Shown piece by piece: positions 1 to 8,210 of a stretch of DNA of 64,000 nucleotides. How positions within the stretch are numbered: position 1 is the stretch's first letter; the number at the start of each line of letters is the position of its first letter. The translations under genes and the position numbers were made by a program. The DNA is from Pyrobaculum oguniense TE7 (GTDB taxonomy: Archaea > Thermoproteota > Thermoprotei > Thermoproteales > Thermoproteaceae), in contig CP003316.1 in NCBI GenBank assembly GCA_000247545.1, positions 405,233 through 469,232 of the forward strand, given 5' to 3'. The notes beneath the pieces are model-generated. The model was not told the origin of the DNA. It did no database searches and was given only the letters and a program-made list of their open reading frames with translations.

Positions 1-181
1 CGCCGAACACCGCGAAGGCCGTTCTCCTTATCTTATCGGCGAACCTCGCCGCTATGATGACCCCCGTCTTTATTTCATATTTGTTAGGAGCCTTGAGGAG
101 GTGTCCTCCATACAATTCAATGTTTTCATGTGCTTTTTCCAGGTCGCGTTGTATATTTTCTTCTAGTTTCCACGTTGCCAT
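1..181 (-). CDS. Conserved hypothetical protein, N-terminal part only
   Basis: The reading frame opens with ATG at 181-179 and runs off the left edge of the window, so only about 60 residues are visible. They start MATWKLEENIQ and continue into an ADKIRRTAFAVFG stretch. That last stretch resembles small crenarchaeal proteins of the DUF2258 type, from memory only; I assign no function. An A/T-rich stretch at about 187-212 could serve both this gene and the divergent gene at 248. The frame has no stop and normal codon use, so I believe it is a gene. Confidence 0.65.
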   Translation of the reverse strand, partial: MATWKLEENIQRDLEKAHENIELYGGHLLKAPNKYEIKTGVIIAARFADKIRRTAFAVFG

Positions 182-247
182 AAATATTAATGAACCTATA
201 TTTAAATTATTGCGTTATGTTTTTTATAGAGGTACAACAACGGCGAT

Positions 248-1342
248 GTGGACGTAATAGTAAAGACGAGGAGGGGGTTTGAGAAAATCGCCGCGTCGCA
301 CATTGGCGAGGTCTTGGGACCAGGTGCTGAGGTCGAGCCTGCTCCGTTCGGCTACCTAGGCATAGTGTTTGTGAAGGCCCCGGGTTCGGACAAGTGGGCC
401 CTTGCCCAGCTCATAGCGCAGAAGGTGCCAGAAGCCGACCGCGTGTTGGTGGTGGAAAAGCTGGTGCCCGCCGACCCCGCCGAGATAGAAAAGGCGGCGG
501 TTGAGGTGGCCAAGCGGTACATAAATCCAGACGACACCTTCGCCATTAGGACTACCAGGAGAGGCTCCCATACCTTCTCCTCAATTGACATAAACGTCAG
601 AGTGGGCGCCGCGGTGAAGGAGATCACCGGCGCCAATGTAGACCTTGAAGAGCCCACAAAGCCTCTATACGTGGAGATTTTCCAGGACACCGCGGCTGTG
701 TGCATCCCAGCGACGGGGGAGTATAGAAAGCTCCGCCGCGACAAGCCACTTGCCTTGGGGTATCTTAGAAAGGTGGCTCTGGGGCAATTCGTATACGAGG
801 GCGACGAGGAGGCCGTGCGTAAAATGGGGGAGAGAATTGGCCGCGCCGTCCAGACATTTGAAGTGGGGGAGTTGACAATACTCCTACACAAGCCGGTGCA
901 AGGCCGCGCTCTCCGCGCCTTTATACAGGCGGTGGAGGAGGGTATAGAGAGTAGGTATCAAATACAAGTCAAGAGCTACGGCAGGGCCGTTTGGAAAGTC
1001 CCCGTCTACGTCTACGAGCTCTACCAATACGTCAGAGCCAGAGAGGGCGAGCCAATTGTAGTCACAGACCCCAAGGGGGAATATGTCACCCACGTGAAGG
1101 AAAAACTGGCAGAGCTGTTCAGCCGCGAAAGGGTAAATATCCTCATAGGCGCGAGGGAGGGGGTGCCGCCGGGAGTATTCCGATTCGCCACCCTCGTTGT
1201 AGACCTAGTCCCCCAAGTAACCATAGCCACAGACTTCGTCGTGCCCTCCCTGGCGATAGCCCTCATAAGCGCGCTGGAGGAGGCCAAAGCCCTGCCGAAA
1301 TATACGGGGAGGCGGGACAAAAAGCTGAGAACACTAACATAA
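248..1342 (+). CDS. THUMP-SPOUT family RNA-binding/methyltransferase-like protein
   Basis: This 364-residue protein probably binds and modifies tRNA. Residues about 60-155 look like a THUMP domain: IRTTRRGSHTFSSIDIN, then NVDLEEPTKPLYVEI and a short beta strand. The C-terminal third has the glycine/proline pattern of a SPOUT trefoil-knot methyltransferase (LIGAREGVPPGVFR, then VVDLVPQVTIATD). THUMP fused to SPOUT is known from archaea, for example the MTH1 structure of Methanothermobacter. The start is GTG at 248; an A/T-rich promoter-like stretch lies at about 195-220. It is a single gene divergent from the one at the left edge. The modified nucleotide cannot be told from sequence. The alternative is a TAN1-like THUMP protein, which would lack the knot. 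Confidence 0.75.
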   Translation: MDVIVKTRRGFEKIAASHIGEVLGPGAEVEPAPFGYLGIVFVKAPGSDKWALAQLIAQKVPEADRVLVVEKLVPADPAEIEKAAVEVAKRYINPDDTFAIRTTRRGSHTFSSIDINVRVGAAVKEITGANVDLEEPTKPLYVEIFQDTAAVCIPATGEYRKLRRDKPLALGYLRKVALGQFVYEGDEEAVRKMGERIGRAVQTFEVGELTILLHKPVQGRALRAFIQAVEEGIESRYQIQVKSYGRAVWKVPVYVYELYQYVRAREGEPIVVTDPKGEYVTHVKEKLAELFSRERVNILIGAREGVPPGVFRFATLVVDLVPQVTIATDFVVPSLAIALISALEEAKALPKYTGRRDKKLRTLT

Positions 1343-1415
1343 AAATAGGCGTTAAACGAAATAACTTACTACATCTGTCTAGCGAAAAAAAATATTGAGC
1401 GTATAACAGCGTAGT

Positions 1416-2831
1416 ATGGCTAGGGGTTTGTGGTGGATAGGAGTTGCGTTTGTAATTCTATCCGTGTCGCTAGCTCTGTGGGGTGTTGGCCACGCTGGGA
1501 GAGTTGACGTTGCGGCGCCGAGAGAGGCTATCAACTACGCCGGCAATCACACCACGCTGTGGGGTAAGATCGCAGCCCTTGCCCATTTCGACGTTATCAA
1601 GACAACGGAGCCTTTGACTTGTTCAGACGGCGTTGCTAACTTCACATGTCTACTTAGCAAAACTGACGTAAGGCCAATTCTAAGCGCGTTGAGCAAAGCT
1701 GGCGTTAAGGCAGAGGCCAGGGAGGTAGGCGCAGAATGGGTGCTAGTGCTCTATTACAACTACACCACCGCGCAGTGGCAATGGAAAAACCACACAGTAA
1801 TAAAGGCATGGGAACTTACATGGAAAAATCAGACAGTAAAAGTATACCAGACAAATATAAAAAAGTCTCTAGGAGAAATGCTAAGATTAAAGGAGCGTAT
1901 AAGTGAGAAGTTTCTCATTAAGGGTGAGCTTAAGAATATCACTTTAGTAGGCGCAGTGCTTGAAAGCCTAGTCGTAGGAACCTCAAACGGAACATTGGGA
2001 AGAGTCGATGAGAACGCCAGGGAGAGGATAAGAAAGAAAATAAGGGAAATAGATCCAGAGGTTAACGTGGAAATAGCTCACATCGAACCCAATACCGTAC
2101 AAAATAGAGATAGCGTATTTAGGCCGCTCGTTGGCGGTGTTAAAATAGCGACAATGTGGACAACGGACATTAGGCCCAATAGCACAAATTGTACCTTGGG
2201 TTTTGTCGGAAGATGGGGCGATACACCTATTTTAACCACAGCATGGCATTGTATAGCATGGACTTACACCGCAAAGACACAGGGTAGTGCGTATATATAC
2301 CAGCCATTGGCAAGTAGTAGATACCTGATTAGTAGTGATTTGGCCGCGACATGTAGTTATATCTGGGAAAGTGAGAACAAGCTCATAGTTACATGTGATA
2401 TAATTCCCATGCGACTATCTACTTCATATGAGCCCAAGGTGTTTAGGCCAGATACATCTACAACTTTTGGTCAAGTCGTGACGAAATATTGTAAGTATGA
2501 CGTATCTACAATGCGTGTGCTGGCTAAGGCTGGTATAAAAACGGATGTGACTAAGGGGTTTATAAAGAGTTATAACGTAGACGTAACTTACCGAAATCAA
2601 CGATGGGGTAGTAGGACCTTTGATGTGGTAGTTAAGTATCTTGTATCTACGTCAATATACGTTGAACCTGGCGATAGCGGTAGCCCAGTCTTCACATACG
2701 AGGGCTCTGCGGATAGACTAGGGGCTTATGGAATTGTCAGCGGGAGGTTCATGCTATTTAACATCTTTTTTATCGAATCTTATGTCCAAAATTTGTGTGA
2801 CTTGCCGTTTATCTTTGATCCTACGCGATGA
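1416..2831 (+). CDS. Membrane-anchored or secreted trypsin-like serine protease
   Basis: The 471-residue protein starts with a hydrophobic signal/anchor (residues 5-24, WWIGVAFVILSVSLALWGV). A long N-terminal region of about 200 residues follows, with several N-x-S/T sites and cysteines, possibly a propeptide. Residues 235-471 carry the chymotrypsin-fold triad in order: His278 in TTAWHC, Asp308 in SSDLAATC and Ser421 in EPGDSGSPVF. GDSGSP is the classic nucleophile motif. Nine or more cysteines suggest disulfides outside the cell. A TATA-like run at about 1386-1395 fits the ATG at 1416. The stop overlaps the next gene by four bases (ATGA), so the two are translationally coupled. Trypsin-like proteases are uncommon in crenarchaea. 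Confidence 0.8.
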   Translation: MARGLWWIGVAFVILSVSLALWGVGHAGRVDVAAPREAINYAGNHTTLWGKIAALAHFDVIKTTEPLTCSDGVANFTCLLSKTDVRPILSALSKAGVKAEAREVGAEWVLVLYYNYTTAQWQWKNHTVIKAWELTWKNQTVKVYQTNIKKSLGEMLRLKERISEKFLIKGELKNITLVGAVLESLVVGTSNGTLGRVDENARERIRKKIREIDPEVNVEIAHIEPNTVQNRDSVFRPLVGGVKIATMWTTDIRPNSTNCTLGFVGRWGDTPILTTAWHCIAWTYTAKTQGSAYIYQPLASSRYLISSDLAATCSYIWESENKLIVTCDIIPMRLSTSYEPKVFRPDTSTTFGQVVTKYCKYDVSTMRVLAKAGIKTDVTKGFIKSYNVDVTYRNQRWGSRTFDVVVKYLVSTSIYVEPGDSGSPVFTYEGSADRLGAYGIVSGRFMLFNIFFIESYVQNLCDLPFIFDPTR

Positions 2832-3478
2832 AGGTAAAGCTGATAATTATCGCAGTTGTAATAATTCTTTTTTCGCTCCTTGCGATTTATCTATACCTCT
2901 CGTGGGGGTGTAGACTGGAAATTGACATTAAATGTTTCGACACAGTGCCGGGCGAGGGCGATGTGTGGTCGCCATGTAGCTATGACGGAGATGTAAAGAT
3001 TGAACCTGAGATCCCGCTCAACTGGGCGGGCGATAGATTTACATGTGCGGCCGGGGGGAGGGTTGGGAACAAGACATATGTAGTTTTGACAAGGACAGTC
3101 CAAGTGTATTCGTTAACATATACGCCGTTTTCTTATGAGGACACTGCAAGGTGTTATTGCGCGAAACACCCTCTAAACTGTATCCGTGCCGAGACTCTAC
3201 CGATATATGTCGCCAAAGCCGTATTGGTAGTTGATGTGAACAGCGGCACGGGCTATTTAGGAATTGTGTACACCTATCCGCCACGATATTCAGACGTCGT
3301 TTTTGGAAACGACGGCGTGTATCTAGCGTTGAGAGACGTCTGGGTCGTTAGAGAAATAGCAGGCGACCATATCTCAAACTGTTTCTACGTTGTAAAAGTC
3401 CGCCTGGAGAGGGAGAGGCTGAGGCTGGGCCAGCCCATAAATCGCACATCGGGCGTCTTTATAAAAATACCCAATTGA
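2828..3478 (+). CDS. Cys-rich single-span membrane protein coupled to the protease
   Basis: I do not recognise a family. The 216 residues start with one strongly hydrophobic span (about 5-24, [20 protein letters not shown]). A mainly beta-looking extracytoplasmic domain follows with eight cysteines, suggesting about four disulfides. The ATG overlaps the protease stop (ATGA), so the two proteins are made together. This one may be a substrate, chaperone or inhibitor of the protease; that is inference from position only. Base composition matches the protease gene. Confidence 0.7.
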   Translation: MKVKLIIIAVVIILFSLLAIYLYLSWGCRLEIDIKCFDTVPGEGDVWSPCSYDGDVKIEPEIPLNWAGDRFTCAAGGRVGNKTYVVLTRTVQVYSLTYTPFSYEDTARCYCAKHPLNCIRAETLPIYVAKAVLVVDVNSGTGYLGIVYTYPPRYSDVVFGNDGVYLALRDVWVVREIAGDHISNCFYVVKVRLERERLRLGQPINRTSGVFIKIPN

Positions 3479-3521
3479 GCTGTGGAAAAAGATAAATAAC
3501 TTGCATTTATCCATGCCTCCG

Positions 3522-3932
3522 ATGTCTTCAGAACAGCAACAACAGCAAAAGCTTAGGTGGGGAATTGCGTGGATATACTCCTCGTCGAATAACACTATAA
3601 TAACAATCACGGATCTAACGGGAGCTGAGACTGTGGCTCGCGTAAGCGGCGGGCAGGTAGTGAGGGCCGACAAGGACAAGCCCTCTCCATGGGCCGCCAT
3701 GCAGGCCGCGTATAAGGCGGCGCAACTGGCCCTGGCTAGGGGGATAAACGCAGTTCACATAAAGGTAAGAGGGCCAGGGGGCTACGGGATGAAGGTCCCA
3801 GGGCCGGGCGCCTCCGCCGCGATAAGGGCACTGGCAAGATCCGGCCTAGTCATCGGCCGGATAGAAGACGTCACGCCGATTCCACACGACATAATCAGGC
3901 CGCCCAGCGGGCGCAAGGGCAGAAGAGTATAA
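3522..3932 (+). CDS. rps11: 30S ribosomal protein S11
   Basis: This is the archaeal S11 protein of the small-subunit platform, which contacts 16S rRNA near the E site. It has the family core [20 protein letters not shown], then [20 protein letters not shown] and the basic C-terminus [10 protein letters not shown]. The chosen ATG at 3522 lies about 27 nt after a TATA-like gataaata at 3491-3498, consistent with a leaderless mRNA. An ATG at 3513 and a TTG at 3501 are in frame. The Gln-rich N-terminus (EQQQQQK) is a lineage feature. The next gene starts one base inside the stop codon. Confidence 0.95.
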   Translation: MSSEQQQQQKLRWGIAWIYSSSNNTIITITDLTGAETVARVSGGQVVRADKDKPSPWAAMQAAYKAAQLALARGINAVHIKVRGPGGYGMKVPGPGASAAIRALARSGLVIGRIEDVTPIPHDIIRPPSGRKGRRV

Positions 3933-4195
3933 TGGAAAAAAAGGACTGCCTACTTGCCGTTTTTGAAAACTGCGAGCCAAGCCGGCCCCTCAAGGAGATT
4001 TTGACCCAGGCCCGTATAAAAGCGAGAAAACTCATAATCATAACAAAATGTGGCAACACAGGAGAGTACCTGCGGCTAGTTAGACAAATCGCCAGCGACA
4101 ACATGGACTACCCCATAAGACACTACCACCAAGTAGAGCCGCCAGACGCGGCGGCCCTAGAGGGGTGCACCACCTACGAAGTTTTTAACCCATAA
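3932..4195 (+). CDS. Small hypothetical protein coupled to S11
   Basis: An 87-residue protein begins with the ATG that shares one base with the S11 stop codon (TAATG). It has a mixed alpha/beta pattern with a hydrophobic strand (KLIIITKCG) and four cysteines. I do not recognise the family. Tight coupling to rps11 suggests co-expression with ribosome genes. Nothing shows an enzymatic motif. Confidence 0.7.
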   Translation: MEKKDCLLAVFENCEPSRPLKEILTQARIKARKLIIITKCGNTGEYLRLVRQIASDNMDYPIRHYHQVEPPDAAALEGCTTYEVFNP

Positions 4196-4198
4196 TAT

Positions 4199-4384
4199 AC
4201 ACGCGCGTATCTGAGGCGGGTTCACGAGATTGCTCTTGTTTTCTTCACGCACATGGCCCATTGTGGCAGTGCTTTGTCAAATTGGTGGAGGAGGCGTGTG
4301 GTGTGTGCAGACGGCAAATACGCCGAAGAGGCGCTTAAGGAAGCTGAGAAACTAGGCCTTAGAATCATGTCGGCAAGGCAATAA
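4199..4384 (+). pseudogene. Possible C-terminal gene remnant
   Basis: An open frame with coding character but no convincing promoter ends at TAA 4382-4384. From the ATG at 4253 it encodes 43 residues; the frame stays open upstream to about 4199. It includes CADGKYAEEALKEAEKLGL, which looks like a helix-strand element of a Rossmann-like fold. There is no room for a whole domain, so this is either the tail of a lost gene or chance. I see no frame continuing it on either side. Confidence 0.25.
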
Positions 4385-4484
4385 TCCGCGCCTTAACCGC
4401 GGCGCGTGAGAGGTAGTTTGAGGTACCGGAAGACACCGCGCCGGGGCGGAAATTCGCATAAATATCACATTATCCATTGTCTTA

Positions 4485-4546
4485 GAGACATGATGAAGAG
4501 GCATTAATGGCGCCAAGATGGCCGACGCTGGAACAACTGATCTTTC
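4485..4546 (+). ncRNA. Candidate C/D-box sRNA
   Basis: The interval has a perfect C box (ATGATGA, 4490-4496) and a D box (CTGA, 4537-4540), 40 nt apart, a normal size for archaeal C/D sRNAs. A weak C'-like AAGATGG lies at 4516-4522. The flanks cttagaga and tctttctagg can form a short terminal stem. A TATA-like cataaatat at about 4457-4465 is placed about 27 nt upstream of the predicted 5' end, giving it its own promoter. Such RNAs guide 2'-O-methylation through fibrillarin/Nop5/L7Ae. The D' box is poor and the target is not identified. Confidence 0.55.
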
Positions 4547-4692
4547 TAGGATGAGGTCAGAGTAGCTCAGCGCGGTCACCCATCGCCTCTGGCTCTCTCA
4601 TCACGACACCTAGGCACGGGGACGCTTTTAAGCTTTCGCTCCGAGAAAGCAGTGCTAGAAATAAAGATTTATGTCCAAGACCAGCTAAAACC

Positions 4693-5784
4693 GTGGAGGC
4701 GGTTCTGAGCAGAAAGCTGGAAGACGGCAGAGTAGAGTGCCTCGCATGTGCCAGAATGTGTAAGCTAAAGGAGGAGCAGACAGGCTTCTGCGGCGTGCGG
4801 ACCGTGAGAGGCGGGAGGCTAATGCTCGACGTGTATGGGCTTATCTCCGCCATCGCGGTGGACCCCATCGAGAAAAAGCCCCTCACACACTTCTACCCAG
4901 GGGCCCTCGTGCTGTCGTTTAGCACGTTCGGCTGCAACTGGGCGTGTCAATACTGCCAAAACTTCGAAATCAGCCAGCGGAGAAGGGCCGAGGGCTTTGA
5001 GGTGACGCCGGAGCTCTTGGTGAAGCTCGCGGAGAGCTACGGCGCCCACGGCATCACCTACACCTACAACGAGCCCACAATATTCATCGAATTCGCCCAC
5101 GACGTCGGCGTCTTGGCCCGGGCTAGAGGGCTGTTTAACACCTTTGTGACAAACGGCTACATGACCCCCGAGGCGGTGAAGTACGCCAGCAAGTTCCTCG
5201 ATGCCGCCACGGTGGACTTCAAGGGCAACGCCGACGAGAAGTTCTTGAGGAGGTACGTATACGTCCCAGACGCCGAGCCCGTATTCCAGACGCTGGAGGA
5301 GATGAAGAGGCACGGCATCTGGGTGGAGGTAACCGACCTCGTGGTGCCCCGCGTCGGCGACGACTTGGAGAAGGCGAGGAGGCTCGTGAGGAGGGTAATA
5401 GACATCCTGGGCCCCGACGTGCCGATACACTTCCTACGCTTCCACCCGGACTACAAGATGCTGGACCTCCCCCTGACGCCCGTGGAGACTCTGGAGAGGC
5501 ACGTAGAGGTTGCCAAGAAAGAGGGGGCTAGGTTTGCCTATGTAGGCAACGTCCCTAGCCACAGGTACGAGCACACCTACTGCCCCGAGTGCGGGCGGGT
5601 TGTGATAAAGAGGAGGGGCTTCGACATCTTGGAGATAAACCTAGAGGAGAAGGGCGGCGAGTACCGTTGCAAGTTCTGCGGCGCCAAGATCCCCATAAGG
5701 GGGAGGATAATGCCCACGTGGAGGGATGAGTTCCGCTTCGTATACGTCCCCATACAAGCCTTCGCAAGGTGGGCCAAGCGTTAG
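4693..5784 (+). CDS. amrS: AmmeMemoRadiSam-type radical SAM enzyme (AmrS-like)
   Basis: The 363 residues match the AmrS family of radical SAM proteins (PflA-related), whose partners in the AmmeMemoRadiSam set are AMMECR1- and Memo-like proteins. The N-terminus has a Cys motif (CLACARMCKLKEEQTGFCG), the radical SAM cluster is CNWACQYC, and the C-terminus has a zinc-ribbon-like pair CPEC and CKFC. The N-terminal cysteines and the KKPLTHFYPG motif are typical. The start is GTG 4693, 27 nt after a TATA-like aaataaagattta. No AMMECR1 or Memo gene is visible nearby. The exact substrate of the family is not settled. Confidence 0.85.
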   Translation: MEAVLSRKLEDGRVECLACARMCKLKEEQTGFCGVRTVRGGRLMLDVYGLISAIAVDPIEKKPLTHFYPGALVLSFSTFGCNWACQYCQNFEISQRRRAEGFEVTPELLVKLAESYGAHGITYTYNEPTIFIEFAHDVGVLARARGLFNTFVTNGYMTPEAVKYASKFLDAATVDFKGNADEKFLRRYVYVPDAEPVFQTLEEMKRHGIWVEVTDLVVPRVGDDLEKARRLVRRVIDILGPDVPIHFLRFHPDYKMLDLPLTPVETLERHVEVAKKEGARFAYVGNVPSHRYEHTYCPECGRVVIKRRGFDILEINLEEKGGEYRCKFCGAKIPIRGRIMPTWRDEFRFVYVPIQAFARWAKR

Positions 5785-5815
5785 CTTTAATAAGCACAAA
5801 AAGAGATACTGTAGA

Positions 5816-6472
5816 GTGCAGCGCATCAAAAAGCTATTCTCCTCGGGGCTTGAGGAGATAAGAGACAAGTTAGTTGAGCATATACGCCTATCGCACGAGT
5901 CGCTTAAGCTGTTGCAAGACGCCTCGTCTAGCCGCGATCTAGACAGGTTGGCCATCGACGAGGCAGTGAGAAAAGCTACAGCCCTGGAGAGAGAAGGCGA
6001 TGAGATTGTGAGGGAGCTGGTGGACAAGGTAGTCCAAGGAGCGGTGGTGCCCACCGTTACAAACGTAGTCCTCGTATTACTAGACAACGTCGATAACATA
6101 CTCGACATGATATACTTCGCAATAAAAGAGATAAGAAGAGGCTACCACCTCTGGTCCAACGACAACGTCTACGCAATTATCTCCACAAGCATCAAGGAAA
6201 TGCTGGACCTCGTAAAGTCCATGCTGGAGTACCTAGAAAACATGGCAAGGGCTAACAACGAGGATGAGCTACGGCGCTACGCCCGCATAATAAGCTCATT
6301 AGAAGAGGAAATCGACGAAATTAAGGAAAACATCCTCGACAAGGTCTACACCTACAGCCTCAACGCGGTGGAGTTCAACCACGTGGTGTCGCTGATCTAC
6401 ACGGCGGACAAAATCGCCGACAACATACAAGACGCCGCATACCACCTAACCACGGTATTCGCCTCCGTCTAA
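5816..6472 (+). CDS. DUF47 / PhoU-like phosphate transport regulator
   Basis: From GTG 5816 the protein is 218 residues, all alpha-helical, rich in Glu/Asp and Lys, with the DUF47 (TIGR00153) pattern: an ALEREGDEIVREL helix and a DNVDNILDMIYFAIKEI helix. DUF47 proteins pair with PiT-type phosphate permeases and are thought to control them, perhaps through metal clusters as in PhoU. The GTG is preferred because tttaataa at 5786-5793 is a TATA element about 26 nt upstream; a longer frame to 5726 would overlap amrS. The stop shares one base with the permease start. Confidence 0.85.
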   Translation: MQRIKKLFSSGLEEIRDKLVEHIRLSHESLKLLQDASSSRDLDRLAIDEAVRKATALEREGDEIVRELVDKVVQGAVVPTVTNVVLVLLDNVDNILDMIYFAIKEIRRGYHLWSNDNVYAIISTSIKEMLDLVKSMLEYLENMARANNEDELRRYARIISSLEEEIDEIKENILDKVYTYSLNAVEFNHVVSLIYTADKIADNIQDAAYHLTTVFASV

Positions 6473-7239
6473 TGGATTACATATACGGATTCGTACTAAC
6501 AGCGCTATTAGTATACAACAATTCGCTAGTACTCCTCGGTCCCACCGCCTGGGGCACAGGGATAGGGGCCAGAAGAGCAGTGGCGGTGGCCGTGGCGGCG
6601 CAGCTTCTAGGCATGTACACAAGCACCCTGAGCCAAATACGTGTAGGAGCGCCGGAGTTCCTCTACGTGGCCACGCTCTACGTCTTCCTCTCACTAGCCA
6701 AAATAAGTCTGCCAATCTCGGTGCTCAGCTACTCACTTCACTCCCCAAGACCCGAGGCCTTCGCCTTGTGGATGGCGTCGCCCCTCACGTCGGTTCTAAC
6801 ATATCCACTATGCAAACTGCTAAGAGGGGGCACCGCCCTATCCGCGCTGTCTCTGTTCATCGTGATGTACGCCTTCGGCTACAACAACATCGCCATCTTC
6901 GACTACAACCCCCTCACAACAGCAGCCGCCGTCGTGCTTGGGACCTACTTCGGCGCGGGCCTCTCCCGCTGGGTGCTAGAAATAGCCGCGCTGAGGCCTA
7001 GAACCACTGCGGCAATAAACCTAACAGTAGCAACGGCCGCGCTCATAGGCACCGTATTCGCAACGCCCATATCATTCACCCTAGTCGCCTACTCAGCCAT
7101 GCTAGTGGCCTCGTACAGCCAGCGGATACGGGTAATAAAAATGGAAAAATTCGTCAGGGCCTACCTAGGGATATTAATAGCGGTGGCCGCCTCCCTTATA
7201 TTTCCCGTTCTAAAATCACTACTTGCACCTCCGGCCTGA
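6472..7239 (+). CDS. Compact PiT-like inorganic phosphate permease
   Basis: A 255-residue hydrophobic protein with about 8 membrane spans. Two internally repeated signature regions, VYNNSLVLLGPTAWGTGIG near residue 15 and FGYNNIAIFDYNPL near residue 135, sit where PiT transporters have their duplicated GANDxxN motifs. The acidic-Asn pair is changed to Tyr-Asn-Asn. It starts one base inside the DUF47 stop, the usual DUF47-PiT arrangement, which supports the call. Usual PiT proteins exceed 320 residues, so this is a short, divergent member. The 3' end overlaps the convergent hydrolase gene by 44 bp. Confidence 0.65.
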   Translation: MDYIYGFVLTALLVYNNSLVLLGPTAWGTGIGARRAVAVAVAAQLLGMYTSTLSQIRVGAPEFLYVATLYVFLSLAKISLPISVLSYSLHSPRPEAFALWMASPLTSVLTYPLCKLLRGGTALSALSLFIVMYAFGYNNIAIFDYNPLTTAAAVVLGTYFGAGLSRWVLEIAALRPRTTAAINLTVATAALIGTVFATPISFTLVAYSAMLVASYSQRIRVIKMEKFVRAYLGILIAVAASLIFPVLKSLLAPPA

Positions 7240-7867
7240 CCAGCCGCCTAAACTCCTCGGCCTCCCTCCGAGAGGCGACGATAGACCCGTAGTGCATCGG
7301 TATCGCCACCTTCGGCACAACCGCATTTACAAACTCCGCCGCCTCCTGCGGCGTCATTACATAAACACCAGAAACCGGCACGAGCACTACGTCCGCCCTC
7401 ACCTCCCTAAACTCGGGGACAAAGTCCGAGTCCCCGGCGTGGAAGATCCTAACTCCGCCCCATTCTATTAGGTAGGCCACCCTCCCGTCGGCCTTGGGGT
7501 GGAACACCACCCCCCGAGCCGGGTCCCTGAACTTGTTCAGGTTGTAGGCCGGGTACGCCACGACCCTCAACGGCCCCACCTCCCTCGTCTCGCCTGGCGA
7601 GATCTCCACAATGTTCCGCACCGCCTTGGATACGCACTGGCGGGCCACACCAGGCGCCACTACCACAGTTGAGGGCTTCAGCACCCTCTGGATCGAGGGC
7701 GGGTCGCAGTGGTCGAAGTGCTCATGCGTGACAAGGACGACATCAGCCTTAGGCTCCCCCACCTGGAGCTGGTACGGATCGATATAGACTACGACCCCGC
7801 CCCTAGCGATCCTAAACGAGTCGTGTCCAAGCCACGATATCGTTATATCCTGGTACGAAAACGGCAT
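7196..7867 (-). CDS. Metallo-beta-lactamase-fold metal-dependent hydrolase
   Basis: The 223 residues follow the UPF0173/UlaG-like branch of the MBL superfamily. The start is SWLGHDSFRI, the metal motif is THEHFDHCD, then HAGDSD and the late histidine in IPMHYGS. These are the expected zinc ligands. The substrate is unknown; small phosphoesters or lactones are typical guesses. ATG 7867 is the only good start. It is convergent with, and overlaps the tail of, the PiT-like gene. Confidence 0.85.
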   Translation of the reverse strand: MPFSYQDITISWLGHDSFRIARGGVVVYIDPYQLQVGEPKADVVLVTHEHFDHCDPPSIQRVLKPSTVVVAPGVARQCVSKAVRNIVEISPGETREVGPLRVVAYPAYNLNKFRDPARGVVFHPKADGRVAYLIEWGGVRIFHAGDSDFVPEFREVRADVVLVPVSGVYVMTPQEAAEFVNAVVPKVAIPMHYGSIVASRREAEEFRRLVRPEVQVVILEREI

Positions 7868-7959
7868 ATGCCAAACACACTACAGAAATATAACAATTTG
7901 CACCGCGGGAAAAGAGCTCCGCCGAAAAAAGGTAGGAAAAAATTGGGTTGTTTTTGTGG

Positions 7960-8133
7960 TTATTTCTTCTTGCCTAGCAACCTGTATACTTTGATGCCGG
8001 TGTACGGAGACTTAGCAACAGCAAACATCATCGGCCCACGCGCAGTCTGCTTCTCCACAACCTCATACTGATCAGTCTCAAACGCCTGCTTCGCCTTTAT
8101 ATCATAGAACTTTAGCTTCTGTTTCTTGGACAT
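7960..8133 (-). CDS. CC1-like small basic chromatin protein
   Basis: A 57-residue, Lys-rich protein starting MSKKQKLKFYDIKAKQ. I recognise it as probably CC1, a 6-kDa crenarchaeal DNA-binding protein described in Thermoproteus and Pyrobaculum. ATG 8133 is chosen over an in-frame ATG at 8148 because the TATA sequence (tttataaat, 8155-8163 on the complement) is 25 nt upstream of 8133. It would bind DNA without sequence preference. The identification is from memory of the family; an alternative is another small basic nucleic-acid-binding protein. Confidence 0.65.
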   Translation of the reverse strand: MSKKQKLKFYDIKAKQAFETDQYEVVEKQTARGPMMFAVAKSPYTGIKVYRLLGKKK

Positions 8134-8210
8134 GTGGAGGAGAAACACATCGCTATTTATAAAGAACGGTTAAGATAGGAAAGAATATATACACAACATA
8201 TATACTATAT

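Noticed and set aside
4819-5430. 203-codon minus-strand frame inside amrS
   Set aside because: Antisense to an enzyme with all radical SAM motifs; no promoter and no recognisable fold.
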